39,147 bases of DNA from Comamonadaceae bacterium (GTDB lineage: Bacteria > Pseudomonadota > Gammaproteobacteria > Burkholderiales > Burkholderiaceae_C). Below, piece after piece: positions 16,632 to 25,304 of the stretch. Both the position numbers and the translations under genes were made by a program. A model generated the notes under the pieces. That model had not been told where the DNA came from. It saw only the letters and a list, made by a program, of their open reading frames with translations, and did no database searches. The stretch spans positions 1-39,147 of the forward strand of contig CANFSO010000011.1 of assembly GCA_947449895.1 (NCBI GenBank), read 5' to 3'. Numbering within the stretch: position 1 is the first letter of the stretch; each line of letters starts with the position of its first letter.

Positions 16632-17816
16632 ATGGACGAGAATTCAGCAACTTACAGCATCGAGGTGGGCGATGACTACCCCGAAATCCGCGATAGCGTA
16701 CGCCGCGTTTGCGCCGACTTTCCAGGGGCTTACTGGCGCAAGCTCGAAGAGGCCGAGGCCTACCCGACGGAGTTCGTCCAAGCACTGACAGTGGCCGGCT
16801 ACCTTGGCGCACTGATCCCTGAGTCTTACGGCGGCAGCGGTATGCCTTTACGCACCGCAGCGGTGATTCTTGAAGAGATACATGCGTCGGGCTGCAACGC
16901 CGGTGCTTGCCATGCCCAGATGTACACCATGGGCACTTTGCTGCGCCACGGTAGCGAGGCGCAAAAGCAGCGCTACTTGCCGCAAATAGCCAGTGGCAAG
17001 CTTCGGCTGCAGGCTTTTGCCGTGACCGAACCGACCAGTGGCACCGACACGACCAAGCTCAAGACCCGTGCCGTGCGTGATGGCGACAGCTATGTCATCA
17101 CCGGTCAAAAGGTCTGGACCTCGCGCGCTCTGCACTCAGACCTCATGTTGCTGCTGGCACGCACCACGCCTCTCGACCAAGTCAAGAAAAAGAGCGAGGG
17201 GCTGTCAGTCTTCCTTGTAGACATCCGTCAGGCGCTGGGCAAAGGCTTGGACATCAAGCCCTTGAAGGCGATGATCAATCACAACACGACTGAAGTCTTT
17301 TTCGACCAGCTGCGCATCCCGGCTGACTGCCTGATTGGCGAGGAGGGCAAGGGCTTTAAGTACATCTTGGACGGCATGAATGCCGAGCGTATTTTGGTTT
17401 CTGCCGAGGCGATTGGTGACGCGCGTTGGTTCACCAAAACATCGATCGCCTATGTCAACGAACGCCGCGTGTTCGACCGGCCGATCGGGCAAAACCAGTC
17501 GGTTCAATTTCCTGTGGCGCGAGCACACGCAGAAACCGAGGCGGCAGATCTGGTGCTGCGCCGTGCTGCCGCCCGTTTTGCGGCTGGGCTGCCCTGCGGC
17601 GATGACGCGAATATGGGGAAACTGCTTGCATCCGAAGCCTCTTGGCATGCCGCCGAAGCCTGCCTACAAAACCACGGCGGCTTTGGTTATGCCCGCGAAT
17701 ACGACGTTGAGCGCAAGTGGCGCGAAACGCGTTTGTTCCAGATCGCGCCCATCTCAACCAACTTGGTGCTGTCCTACATAGCCGAGCACATGCTGGGCAT
17801 GCCGCGCTCGTTTTAA
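16632..17816 (+). CDS. Acyl-CoA dehydrogenase, catalytic Glu in IVD/LCAD position
   Basis: 394 aa FAD-dependent acyl-CoA dehydrogenase that introduces the 2,3-double bond. Seen: FAD/substrate segment AFAVTEPTSGTDTTKLKT (128-144), ITGQKVWTSRA, and C-terminal NHGGFGYAREYDVERKWRETRLFQIAPISTN. At the site where MCAD and SCAD carry the catalytic Glu (YEGTS), this protein has QIAPISTN, so that base is absent. Glu252 in GMNAERILVSAEAIG aligns with the Glu used by isovaleryl-CoA and long-chain dehydrogenases. That hints at a branched or bulky substrate, but is not proof. It starts 79 nt after the hydratase gene. Confidence 0.9.
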   Translation: MDENSATYSIEVGDDYPEIRDSVRRVCADFPGAYWRKLEEAEAYPTEFVQALTVAGYLGALIPESYGGSGMPLRTAAVILEEIHASGCNAGACHAQMYTMGTLLRHGSEAQKQRYLPQIASGKLRLQAFAVTEPTSGTDTTKLKTRAVRDGDSYVITGQKVWTSRALHSDLMLLLARTTPLDQVKKKSEGLSVFLVDIRQALGKGLDIKPLKAMINHNTTEVFFDQLRIPADCLIGEEGKGFKYILDGMNAERILVSAEAIGDARWFTKTSIAYVNERRVFDRPIGQNQSVQFPVARAHAETEAADLVLRRAAARFAAGLPCGDDANMGKLLASEASWHAAEACLQNHGGFGYAREYDVERKWRETRLFQIAPISTNLVLSYIAEHMLGMPRSF

Positions 17817-17844
17817 GCCTTGCTTAACTTTTTAAAGGCCTCAC

Positions 17845-19218
17845 ATGTCCGCTCCATTTCCCTTGACTCAAGCCTTGGCCAAATTTGTGGCAGCCCCGAC
17901 ATTTGGCGCTGACGAACAGGCCGCTTGCGCGATTGCCAAGACAGGTTTCATAGACACCATCGCCACCATGATGGCCGGCTGTAATGAACCGGTGGTCGGC
18001 ATAGTCAAGCAACATGTGGCAGCCAATCAGACACCGGCCGAAGCGCCTGTAGTGCCCTTTACCGGGGCCATGCTGCCGGCGGCGCAAGCTGCCTGCGTCA
18101 ACGCCGTTGCCGCTCACGCGCTTGACTTCGATGATGTCGCGCTGTCAGCGCACACCAGCACGGTTCTGGTCCCGGCGATTCTGGCGGAAGGCCATTTGCT
18201 CAACGTGTCAGGCGCAGAAGCATTGCGCGCTTACGTGGTGGGCTATGAGGTCTGGGCTGAGCTGTTTGCCCGCGAGCCAGACCCTTACCATTTGAAGGGT
18301 TGGCATCCAACGGGCGTCTTTGGCACGGTCGGTGCAGCGGCAGCCGTGGCTTACCTACATCGTTTGTCGGCCGAACAGACCCAACAAGCGTTGGCGATTG
18401 CGGCCAGCATGGCCAGTGGACTGGTGGCCAATTTCGGCACCATGACCAAGCCGTTTCACGCTGGGCGCGCCGCTGCTTGCGCGATTGAGGCGGTGCGTCT
18501 GTCTCTACTCGGGCTGACGTCCGCCCCTGATGTGTTCGAGCACCCGGCTGGGTATTTGAATGCTTTGTCGCCAGCCGGTCGGGTCGACCGCACACGCGCA
18601 GCCAGCGGACTGGGCAAGTCGTTGCGCATTCTGAAGACCGGCCTGTCGGTCAAGCGCTACCCGGTGTGCTACTCGGGTCATCGTGTGATTGATGGCGTGA
18701 TGGAGATCGCCGAACGCGAAAACCTTCAACCCGAACAGGTCAGCCGAGTGCGGGTGAGCATGGGCCCGGCGCAGGTGTCTATGCTGCGCAACCACAGCCC
18801 GCACACCAGCCTGGAAGCCAAGTTCAGCGCTGAGTTTGCCGTTGCCGCAGCACTGGTGGCGCGTCAGGTTGGCCTAGCCGAACTCACTGACAGCTTCATC
18901 GCAAGGGGCGACGTACGAACGCTGATGGGCAAAGTGGTGGTCGACACCACCGACCGTGCATGCCCCATTGACCCAGCCTTCTCCTATGCCGACCGGGTAC
19001 AGATCGAGCTGACCGATGGCAGCTCATTTGACTCTGGCGACATCCGCTTTGCGCGGGGTAACGCTGAGCTGCCGATGGACGCGGAATGCCTGCGGACTAA
19101 ATTTTTAGACTGTGTTGCGGCCGGCCCGGCATCCGACAAAAGTTTGTCAGGCACAGTGCTTTATGAGCGCATTGCTAATTTGGAAAATCTCGCAAGTCTT
19201 CGGCAGTTGTTTGCTTGA
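17845..19218 (+). CDS. MmgE/PrpD family protein
   Basis: 457 aa protein of the MmgE/PrpD family, whose known members dehydrate 2-methylcitrate or isomerise/decarboxylate related acids such as cis-aconitate. Seen: NAVAAHALDFDDVALSAHTSTVLVPAILA (about 88-115), GYEVWAELF, GWHPTGVFGTVGAAAA near 150, MTKPFHAGRAA near 197, and KRYPVCYSGHRVIDG near 270, all typical of the family. Bug-containing clusters often carry a PrpD-like protein with no known substrate. It starts 28 nt after the dehydrogenase stop and 47 nt before the receptor start. It suggests that the substrate has a tricarboxylate-like or hydroxylated branched skeleton, though this is inference. Confidence 0.9.
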   Translation: MSAPFPLTQALAKFVAAPTFGADEQAACAIAKTGFIDTIATMMAGCNEPVVGIVKQHVAANQTPAEAPVVPFTGAMLPAAQAACVNAVAAHALDFDDVALSAHTSTVLVPAILAEGHLLNVSGAEALRAYVVGYEVWAELFAREPDPYHLKGWHPTGVFGTVGAAAAVAYLHRLSAEQTQQALAIAASMASGLVANFGTMTKPFHAGRAAACAIEAVRLSLLGLTSAPDVFEHPAGYLNALSPAGRVDRTRAASGLGKSLRILKTGLSVKRYPVCYSGHRVIDGVMEIAERENLQPEQVSRVRVSMGPAQVSMLRNHSPHTSLEAKFSAEFAVAAALVARQVGLAELTDSFIARGDVRTLMGKVVVDTTDRACPIDPAFSYADRVQIELTDGSSFDSGDIRFARGNAELPMDAECLRTKFLDCVAAGPASDKSLSGTVLYERIANLENLASLRQLFA

Positions 19219-19265
19219 GAACCACTGTCGTCAATGCATGGAAAGGCCAATCAATTGGAGACAGT

Positions 19266-20255
19266 ATGTCAATAAATAAGTCGACGCGACGGATTTGGTT
19301 AACACGAGTTATCGGTGCTTCAGCCGTCTTGGCCAGCCATGTGACGAGTACTGCGCAGACCAAGTACCCGGGCAAGACGATCCGTGTGATCGTGCCGTAT
19401 GCCCCCGGCGGTGGAACCGATGTCATCGGTAGGAAATTACTGCAAAACATGGCGAGTCAATTGGGTCAGCCGATCATCATTGACAACAGGCCGGGGGCGG
19501 GAACTGTGATTGGAACGGATGCCGTCGCACGAGCCGAAGCTGACGGTTACACGCTGCTGATCAACACCAACGCGATTGCCGTGAACGCCTCTCTGGTCAA
19601 AAAACTACCCTACAACACCTTGCAGGATCTTGTGCCAGTAGGCCGTATTTGTACAGGACCCAATGTCCTCGTGGTTCGGGCTGACAGTCCCTTCAAAACC
19701 CTGAGCGACATCATCCGGGCATCCAAGGCCATGCCGGGTAGTCTCAGTTATGCATCTTCGGGCAACGGCACGGCTGTTCATCTTGCGGCGGAACTCCTGA
19801 AGGTCACTGCCAAGATCCGCATCCTGCACATCCCTTATCGGGGCGCCGGCCCAGCCTACACAGATTTACTGGGTGGCCAAGTCGATATGCTTTTTGGTAC
19901 GGCAGGCGGCGTGAGTAAATTTGTCCAGTCGGGACGCATGCGTGCCATTGCTGTCACCTCAGAGTCTCGGTCTGCGGCCTATCCCGACGTTCCCGCCGTC
20001 TCTGAAACCTTGCCTGGGTATGCTGCCAACGTTTGGTATGGCATGTTCGCACCAAAGGGGACGCCCAACGAAATTCTGACTGCGCTGAATGACGCGATGC
20101 GTCTTGCCGTCAGTGATCCGGGCTACAGCGCAGACCTTGTACGGGACGGCTTGACGGCCGCGGTTAATTCTCCTTCTGAGATGGTGACCTTCATGCGCAG
20201 CGAAGTCGAGCGTTGGCAAAAAGTCGTCACTGAAGCTGGCATCACACTGGACTGA
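19266..20255 (+). CDS. Bug/TctC-type periplasmic solute receptor
   Basis: 329 aa receptor. The ORF track begins at a TTG (19215), but GGAG at 19257-19260 lies 5 nt before the ATG at 19266 and the signal peptide (RIWLTRVIGASAVLASHVTSTAQT) then has a normal length. Family marks: YPGKTIRVIVPYAPGGGTDVIGRK, NRPGAGTVIGTD, DGYTLLI, KKLPYNTLQDLVPV, YASSGNGTAVHLAAE, HIPYRGAGPAYTDLLGGQVD and APKGTPNEIL. The ligand is unknown. It lies inside the CoA-transferase/hydratase/dehydrogenase operon, so it probably captures that pathway's substrate. It is the second Bug receptor of this island. Confidence 0.93.
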   Translation: MSINKSTRRIWLTRVIGASAVLASHVTSTAQTKYPGKTIRVIVPYAPGGGTDVIGRKLLQNMASQLGQPIIIDNRPGAGTVIGTDAVARAEADGYTLLINTNAIAVNASLVKKLPYNTLQDLVPVGRICTGPNVLVVRADSPFKTLSDIIRASKAMPGSLSYASSGNGTAVHLAAELLKVTAKIRILHIPYRGAGPAYTDLLGGQVDMLFGTAGGVSKFVQSGRMRAIAVTSESRSAAYPDVPAVSETLPGYAANVWYGMFAPKGTPNEILTALNDAMRLAVSDPGYSADLVRDGLTAAVNSPSEMVTFMRSEVERWQKVVTEAGITLD

Positions 20256-20269
20256 CATCGAAAGAATTT

Positions 20270-21070
20270 ATGACGAACAAAAGATTATTGGGTAAGGTCT
20301 GCATCATTGTTGGGGCCGGACAGCAACCGGGTCAAACGCTCGGTAATGGTCGCGCCGTTGCAGAGCGGTTCGCAGAGGAGGGTGCCTCGTTGTTGCTGGT
20401 CGATATCAACCCGGACTGGCTTGAGGAAACGGTGCAGGCTGTGCGTGCCCACAAGGGCATCGTGCATTCGCTGGTCGCGGACATCACGCAGGAGTCTCAG
20501 TGCCAACAGATCGCCGCAACCTGCATCCAGCATTTCGGAAAAATTGATGTTCTTCACAACAATGTCGGCCTTTCAAAGGGCGATAAACGCACGGCGGATT
20601 TGGACGTTTCTGCGTGGGACTACATCATGGACAGAAACCTCAAGGGGATGTTCATGACGTGCAAGCATGTCTTGCCGCACATGGTTCGGCAACGATCCGG
20701 CTGCATTGTGAATATTTCATCGACATCATCTCTCGCTGCCAGGCCTACATTGACCTACAAGACCAGCAAGGCCGCAGTCAACGCGATGACTCAGCACATC
20801 GCTGTCGAAAATGCGCCATTCGGTATCCGTGCAAACGCAATTTTGCCCGGACTCATGGACACGCCTATGGCGATCAATCGGCGAGCTCAAGAGCAAGGCA
20901 TTGACCCCGAGTTAATCCGCCAGCAACGCAGCGCACTGGTTCCCATGGGGCGCATGGGGACAGCGTGGGACGTTGCCAATGCGGCGGTCTTCTTGGCCTC
21001 TGATGAAGCGGCCTACATCACCGGCGTGCTGTTACCCGTAGACGGTGGGCTGCTTCAAAAACGGGGATAA
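20270..21070 (+). CDS. SDR family oxidoreductase, possible 3-hydroxyacyl-CoA dehydrogenase
   Basis: 266 aa classical short-chain dehydrogenase. The nucleotide-binding loop is a longer variant, VGAGQQPGQTLGNGRAVA (14-31). Cofactor Asp is in LLLVDIN, which favours NAD(H). Then HNNVGLSKG, the catalytic Ser in IVNISSTSSLAARP, and the YKTSK motif. The C-terminal end GVLLPVDGGLLQ is standard. Its operon (hydratase, acyl-CoA dehydrogenase) makes oxidation of a 3-hydroxyacyl-CoA a sensible role, but SDR sequences rarely fix a substrate. It is the last gene of the operon, 14 nt after the receptor. Confidence 0.9.
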   Translation: MTNKRLLGKVCIIVGAGQQPGQTLGNGRAVAERFAEEGASLLLVDINPDWLEETVQAVRAHKGIVHSLVADITQESQCQQIAATCIQHFGKIDVLHNNVGLSKGDKRTADLDVSAWDYIMDRNLKGMFMTCKHVLPHMVRQRSGCIVNISSTSSLAARPTLTYKTSKAAVNAMTQHIAVENAPFGIRANAILPGLMDTPMAINRRAQEQGIDPELIRQQRSALVPMGRMGTAWDVANAAVFLASDEAAYITGVLLPVDGGLLQKRG

Positions 21071-21074
21071 ATGC

Positions 21075-21102
21075 CCACGAGCTTTGACGTACTCAAACGT
21101 GG
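21075..21102. terminator. Hairpin between convergent SDR and SMP-30 genes
   Basis: CCACG-agc-TTTGA-cgtac-TCAAA-CGTGG forms a two-part stem (5 + 5 bp with a 3-nt bulge) that fills the 33-nt gap between two converging genes. There is no clear T run on either side, so it would be an imperfect bidirectional terminator at best. Confidence 0.35.
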
Positions 21103-21103
21103 C

Positions 21104-22039
21104 TTATTCAGCCGATTGTTTGTGTGAGTACAACTCAAGTCCAACGGCTGGTAAATTGGCTACCAGCAGGCTGCCAGTGGCCGACTCTGTCATCACAATT
21201 TGCATGGAATCTGGGCGAAAAGCGAGGTTGGTCACCGTAGCACCCGACGGGCTCTTGACAAAGTGCGTGACTTCACCGCGTGCATTGAGCACAAAAGCGC
21301 CACCCAAGCTGGCATGGGCGACCACCAGGCGAGCTTCGCTGTCAAGCGCCATCCCGTCCGGGCCACTGCTACCATAGAACGTCTGGAAAGCGCCCATCTT
21401 GCTGATACTGCCGTCGGGCAGCAGCGGCGCACGCCATATTTGATTGGCTCGGGTGACGGCTAAAAAAAGAGCCTTGCCATCAGCGCTGATGGCGATGCCA
21501 TTTGGGCTGGGGGCGTTGCTCAGTAAAAGGTCTAATTTGCCGCTGTCAGTGCACCAACGATAGACCCGCCCGGTGGGGTCATGCAGGCCGGTTTGTCCTT
21601 GATCGGTGAAGTACAAATTGCCATTTGGATCAAAAGTCAGATCATTGATGCCCTTGAAGGATTCACTGTTGCGGTGCCCTAGCATGGTGCTGATGACGCC
21701 GGTTTTTGGATCTAGCCGCAAAATGCCCTGTCGGTAGTCAGCAATCCAGACACTGCCATCGGCATGCACCGCCAGTCCATTCGGCCAGCCGCCGTAGTCG
21801 GCCACGCAGTGCCACTGCAAATCCGAAGTTACCCTGAAGATCCTGCCGTGCGGTATGTCCGTCAGGTACAGGTTGCCGGCGCGGTCAAAGCAGGGGCCCT
21901 CCAGAAAACAATCAACAATTTGGCCGGGTTTGTTCGCATCAGCCCAGTTGCTGGGCACCGGTCGCCGCAGTTCATCTGGCAAGCGGGTCAGTACCTGGGC
22001 TTCAATGATTTGCGGTGGTGTGAATGAAAGGTTCCACAT
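21104..22039 (-). CDS. SMP-30/gluconolactonase/LRE-type lactone hydrolase
   Basis: About 311 aa six-bladed beta-propeller of the SMP-30/gluconolactonase/LRE family, which hydrolyse lactones with one bound divalent metal. Likely metal ligands are visible: Glu in FLEGPCFDRAGN, Asn in GINDLTFDPNG, Asn in APSPNGIAIS and Asp in SSGPDGMALD. The motif PNGLAVHADGSVWIADY is a typical blade. The ORF track starts at 22084 within the CoA-transferase gene; the ATG at 22039 gives the common MWN... start and avoids the overlap, but neither has a clear Shine-Dalgarno. Last gene of the seven-gene minus-strand operon. A lactone intermediate in that pathway is a reasonable inference. Confidence 0.85.
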   Translation of the reverse strand: MWNLSFTPPQIIEAQVLTRLPDELRRPVPSNWADANKPGQIVDCFLEGPCFDRAGNLYLTDIPHGRIFRVTSDLQWHCVADYGGWPNGLAVHADGSVWIADYRQGILRLDPKTGVISTMLGHRNSESFKGINDLTFDPNGNLYFTDQGQTGLHDPTGRVYRWCTDSGKLDLLLSNAPSPNGIAISADGKALFLAVTRANQIWRAPLLPDGSISKMGAFQTFYGSSGPDGMALDSEARLVVAHASLGGAFVLNARGEVTHFVKSPSGATVTNLAFRPDSMQIVMTESATGSLLVANLPAVGLELYSHKQSAE

Positions 22040-22062
22040 GGTCTGGCACTTTGATGAAAACG

Positions 22063-23550
22063 TTAAGGTTGCCGGGGTAGCCATTGCGCTGCGTCGCTCC
22101 CTAAGCGTGGCGATGGTCGGTCCCAGTGGGGAGGCGTGCTGGACATCTGCAACACCGGGCCCAAGGTTTTGAGTTGGCCATAACAGGTGTTGGCTTGCAC
22201 GTGCAGTTTTTCAAGCTCGTCCTCCGTCAAGCACCCCGGCGCAGCGGCAAAGGATTCAAGTAAGCCCTGGCGTTGCACAAACATGGCCGACTGACACAGC
22301 GAGACCTGCACGTGGTAGCTGCCGCCTTCGCGTGCCCGGCGTGCTAACGCCAGCATGGCACCAAGCGCCGCCAAGTACCCGGTGGTGTAATCGCACAATG
22401 GAGCAAAGACCAGCTTGGGTTGGCCTCCCTGAGTCAACAGGCCATTGGTGTGGCAAATGCCGGTGACGGCTTGAGCGACCTGTTCCCAGCCTGCGCGCGA
22501 AGCCCACGGTCCGCCTGAACCGAAGCAGCTAACGGACACAACAACCAGCCCTGGCCGTTGCGCCACAAGGTCTTCGACAGAAAACCCGTGAGCGGCAAGT
22601 CGTCCGGGTCGATAGCCGTCGATGAACACGTCGGCCTGGCTCACTAACGCACGCAGTTCTTCTGCTTGAGAGGGTTCGCGAATATTCAGAAAGCAACTGC
22701 GTTTACCGTGACTGGTGTCTCGCACATGCTCGGGTGTTTGAGGAAGGCCTTCTGCGCCGACCATCAGGACATCAGCCCCGTGCTCAGCCAGCGCGCGACC
22801 GGCCACCGGTCCCGCCAAAATACGGGTCAAGTCCAGCACTCGAACACCCGAGAGCGGCCTGTCTCCGCTGTGCAGTTGCTCGGGCGCAGTGTCTGCTATT
22901 TTTGTGATTTCAATCACAGGTCTTGCTGCAAGATAACGGCCCTGTGGATGCTCAAGCCATTCTTGTGGACTGCGAATCATGCCGCCGCAGGCGCCTGCGT
23001 TGGCGATGGCATCCTCCAGGGCAACACCTTCCCAGCCGGCGACGGCTTGGCGCACAGCCGCCGGCGTGTCGTCGCAAGCCAGAACGTCTAGTACGCGGCG
23101 ACTCAGGTGGGGAAGGTTGAGGTGGGGCAGCAGCCAGTGGCCGTCCTTCGTCGGCCAAGGTTGGGTCACGCCGAGCATGTGTGACATGGCTGCGGGAATG
23201 GGAACGTGGACATACTGTCCGTCCTGATTCAGCGCCCGTGTGTAGTCCACGGTGCGCAGCGTTGCTGCCGCAGGGGCAACATCGACGTGTATTTTCTGCC
23301 GCAAGCCGGTTCTGAGTTCCCATAAGTCGTTGGCGGCAACCCCGATAGCAGCCAATGCTGCGGCTACAGTTTCGCCCACCCGATAAGGCGTTGGAAAAAA
23401 CGGGTCGCTGCCGGTCATGCTTAATTCGCCAGGAGCCAGCTCATCTTGACCTCTGAGCGCCATCAATTCGGCGAGTGCGCGCCATTTTCCAGGGGGCTGA
23501 AGCTTGTCAGACTTGTTTGGATTGGGCGTAGACGTAGGGAGGGTGTTCAT
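22063..23550 (-). CDS. Long CaiB/BaiF CoA-transferase with N-terminal extension
   Basis: 495 aa, about 100 aa longer than a standard class III CoA-transferase. The canonical N-terminal motif SGVRVLDLTRILAGPVAGRALAEHGADVLMV appears only near residue 233, after about 200 residues that resemble the back half of a CaiB domain (TQPWPTKDGHWLLPHLNLP, EDAIANAGACGGMIRSPQEWLEHPQG). This is the layout expected if the domain were circularly permuted or partly duplicated. The candidate catalytic Asp is in FAPLCDYTTGYLAALGAM, and the C-terminus (LGPVLQMSSTPPHWDRPSPRLGSDA) is a normal CaiB end. It starts 1 nt after the receptor stop. Substrate unknown. Confidence 0.88.
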   Translation of the reverse strand: MNTLPTSTPNPNKSDKLQPPGKWRALAELMALRGQDELAPGELSMTGSDPFFPTPYRVGETVAAALAAIGVAANDLWELRTGLRQKIHVDVAPAAATLRTVDYTRALNQDGQYVHVPIPAAMSHMLGVTQPWPTKDGHWLLPHLNLPHLSRRVLDVLACDDTPAAVRQAVAGWEGVALEDAIANAGACGGMIRSPQEWLEHPQGRYLAARPVIEITKIADTAPEQLHSGDRPLSGVRVLDLTRILAGPVAGRALAEHGADVLMVGAEGLPQTPEHVRDTSHGKRSCFLNIREPSQAEELRALVSQADVFIDGYRPGRLAAHGFSVEDLVAQRPGLVVVSVSCFGSGGPWASRAGWEQVAQAVTGICHTNGLLTQGGQPKLVFAPLCDYTTGYLAALGAMLALARRAREGGSYHVQVSLCQSAMFVQRQGLLESFAAAPGCLTEDELEKLHVQANTCYGQLKTLGPVLQMSSTPPHWDRPSPRLGSDAAQWLPRQP

Positions 23551-23551
23551 C

Positions 23552-24526
23552 TCATTCAGGCTTGATGCCCTGTTGCTTGATCAGCGCCGACCAGCGTTTG
23601 ATCTCGCTTTCAACTTGCTGGACGGCTGCCGCTTGTGAGCTGGCAACGGTTGTCAGTCCCATGTCGGCGCTGCGCTTTTTCACATCAGGCAAGTTCAACA
23701 CCGCGTTGATATCCTTGTTGAGTTTTTCGAGGATGGGCTGAGGTGTCCCCGCGGGTGCAGAAAATCCGACCCAAAAGTCCATGGCCATTTCTGGCAGACC
23801 TTCATCTTTGGCCGATGGCACATCAGGCAACACCGGGGATCTTGTATTGCTAAGCACCATCAAAGGTCGAAGTTTGCCGGACTTGATGTGCGGCAGCACT
23901 GTGGTGACTGTTGAGATCATCATCTGCACTTGGCCCCCCATCAGATCGGTCAGAACCGCACCGGCGCCGCGGTACGGAATGTGTGTGATGAAGATGCCGG
24001 TTTGCGACTTGAGCAGCTCGGAACCTAGGTGCGTGTTGGTGCCGATACCGCCTGAGCCGTAATTAAGGCTGCCCGGCTTGGCTCTGGCCAGCGCAAGGAA
24101 CTCTTTCATGGTCTTGGCTGGGAGGCCGGGTGTGACCACCAAGACATGCGGCACTGACACCGCCGTGGTGATGTGAGAAAAGGCATTGCGCGGGTCAAAT
24201 GGCAGGTTGGGGTTGAGTCCTGCCGCGATGGCATAAGACAACTCCATCGTGATCAACGTGTGACCATCCGGGGCTGCGCGCGCCACGCTGCCCCAGCCGA
24301 TCGCGCCTGCGCCACCCGTTCGGTTCTCGACTAACACTGGTGCGCCCAGCGGTCCCGCCAATTGTTGTGCGACCAACCTGGCAACAATGTCGGTGGCCCC
24401 GCCCGTTGCAAATGGGACGACGATGGTAGTGGGCTTGGACGCTAAGCCCTGGGCGAAAGCTGAGGGAGTCATAGCCGCTAACCCGGCCATGGATAAAGCG
24501 GCATTTAAGAAGTAGCGTTTTTTCAT
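23552..24526 (-). CDS. Bug/TctC-type periplasmic solute receptor
   Basis: 324 aa receptor with signal peptide KKRYFLNAALSMAGLAAMTPSAFAQG. Family marks: KPTTIVVPFATGGATDIVARLV, NRTGGAGAIGWGSVAR, DGHTLITM, NLPFDPRNAFSHI, YGSGGIGTNTHLGSE, HIPYRGAGAVLTDLMGGQVQ, APAGTPQPILEKLN. It lies 39 nt after the crotonase gene and directly before the long CoA-transferase. It is one of two receptors in this operon and is clearly a different paralog from the other, which suggests two ligands or a duplicated uptake step. Confidence 0.93.
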   Translation of the reverse strand: MKKRYFLNAALSMAGLAAMTPSAFAQGLASKPTTIVVPFATGGATDIVARLVAQQLAGPLGAPVLVENRTGGAGAIGWGSVARAAPDGHTLITMELSYAIAAGLNPNLPFDPRNAFSHITTAVSVPHVLVVTPGLPAKTMKEFLALARAKPGSLNYGSGGIGTNTHLGSELLKSQTGIFITHIPYRGAGAVLTDLMGGQVQMMISTVTTVLPHIKSGKLRPLMVLSNTRSPVLPDVPSAKDEGLPEMAMDFWVGFSAPAGTPQPILEKLNKDINAVLNLPDVKKRSADMGLTTVASSQAAAVQQVESEIKRWSALIKQQGIKPE

Positions 24527-24565
24527 CTAGTCTCTTTTATAAAAATGATCAAAGGGTTTTGTATC

Positions 24566-25300
24566 CTAGGGATGCTCTCGCCGTTTCCGTATCGCTGCAT
24601 TGACTTGTTGTCCCTGTTCCATGCCGGTGCGCCAGGCGTTAAAGCCCTCGGGAACGGCTTGCAGAGCTTTTTTTGTTTCTTCTAGAGCTGTTGAATCGAA
24701 CCCGGCGATGGTTTGGGCTAGCTGTGCAGTGCGGGTCATCAATTGATCACTAGGCACCACCTCATTGAGCAGTCCCCAGCGTTCTGCTGTCAGCGCATCA
24801 AGTGGCGTATTGGCCAGTAACAACCAAGCAGCGCGTTTGCGGTTCACAAGGAGTTGACTGGTTGGGCCGGCCATGCTCGCGAAAGCCGCAAAACTAATCT
24901 CTGGGCAACCTAAGGTGGCGGTGGCTGATGCCAGCGCTAAATCGCTTGAGTTGATGAGCGTCACACCCTGGCCGAGTGCGACGCCATTGACTGCCGCAAT
25001 CACAATGGCCGGGTGCTCGCGCAATGCCATGTTGATTTCAATCGCATCTGATCCGGCGCTGTCGACTTGGCCTGAGGCTATTTCTGCTTCCCGTTCCCTC
25101 AGATCTAGACCGGCGCAAAAGCTAGCTCCTGTTCCCGTCAACACAATGACCTGAACCTTGCCACGCAAGGACTCAAGCGCACGCAACAAACTGTCCCGTG
25201 TCGCTCGATCCAAGGCGTTCCGTTTGGACTCTCGGTCGATCCTCAGCAATGCCCAGCCGGGGTGCTGTTCAATACAAAGCGTAGTGGGCTTCAGTGTCAT
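24566..25300 (-). CDS. Crotonase-fold protein lacking one catalytic Glu
   Basis: 244 aa enoyl-CoA hydratase/isomerase family protein. CoA-binding and oxyanion parts are present (KRNALDRATRD; GTGASFCAGLDLRERE). In the active site the first Glu of hydratases is replaced by Thr114 (VALGQGVTLINSSDL where hydratases have GGGCELAL). The second Glu is kept as Glu134 (LGCPEISFA), and the usual PGAGGTQRL is changed to SMAGPTSQL. A single acidic residue suits an isomerase or another crotonase reaction better than hydration. It starts 4 nt after the upstream receptor gene. The exact reaction is unknown. Confidence 0.85.
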   Translation of the reverse strand: MTLKPTTLCIEQHPGWALLRIDRESKRNALDRATRDSLLRALESLRGKVQVIVLTGTGASFCAGLDLREREAEIASGQVDSAGSDAIEINMALREHPAIVIAAVNGVALGQGVTLINSSDLALASATATLGCPEISFAAFASMAGPTSQLLVNRKRAAWLLLANTPLDALTAERWGLLNEVVPSDQLMTRTAQLAQTIAGFDSTALEETKKALQAVPEGFNAWRTGMEQGQQVNAAIRKRREHP

Positions 25301-25304
25301 CAGG

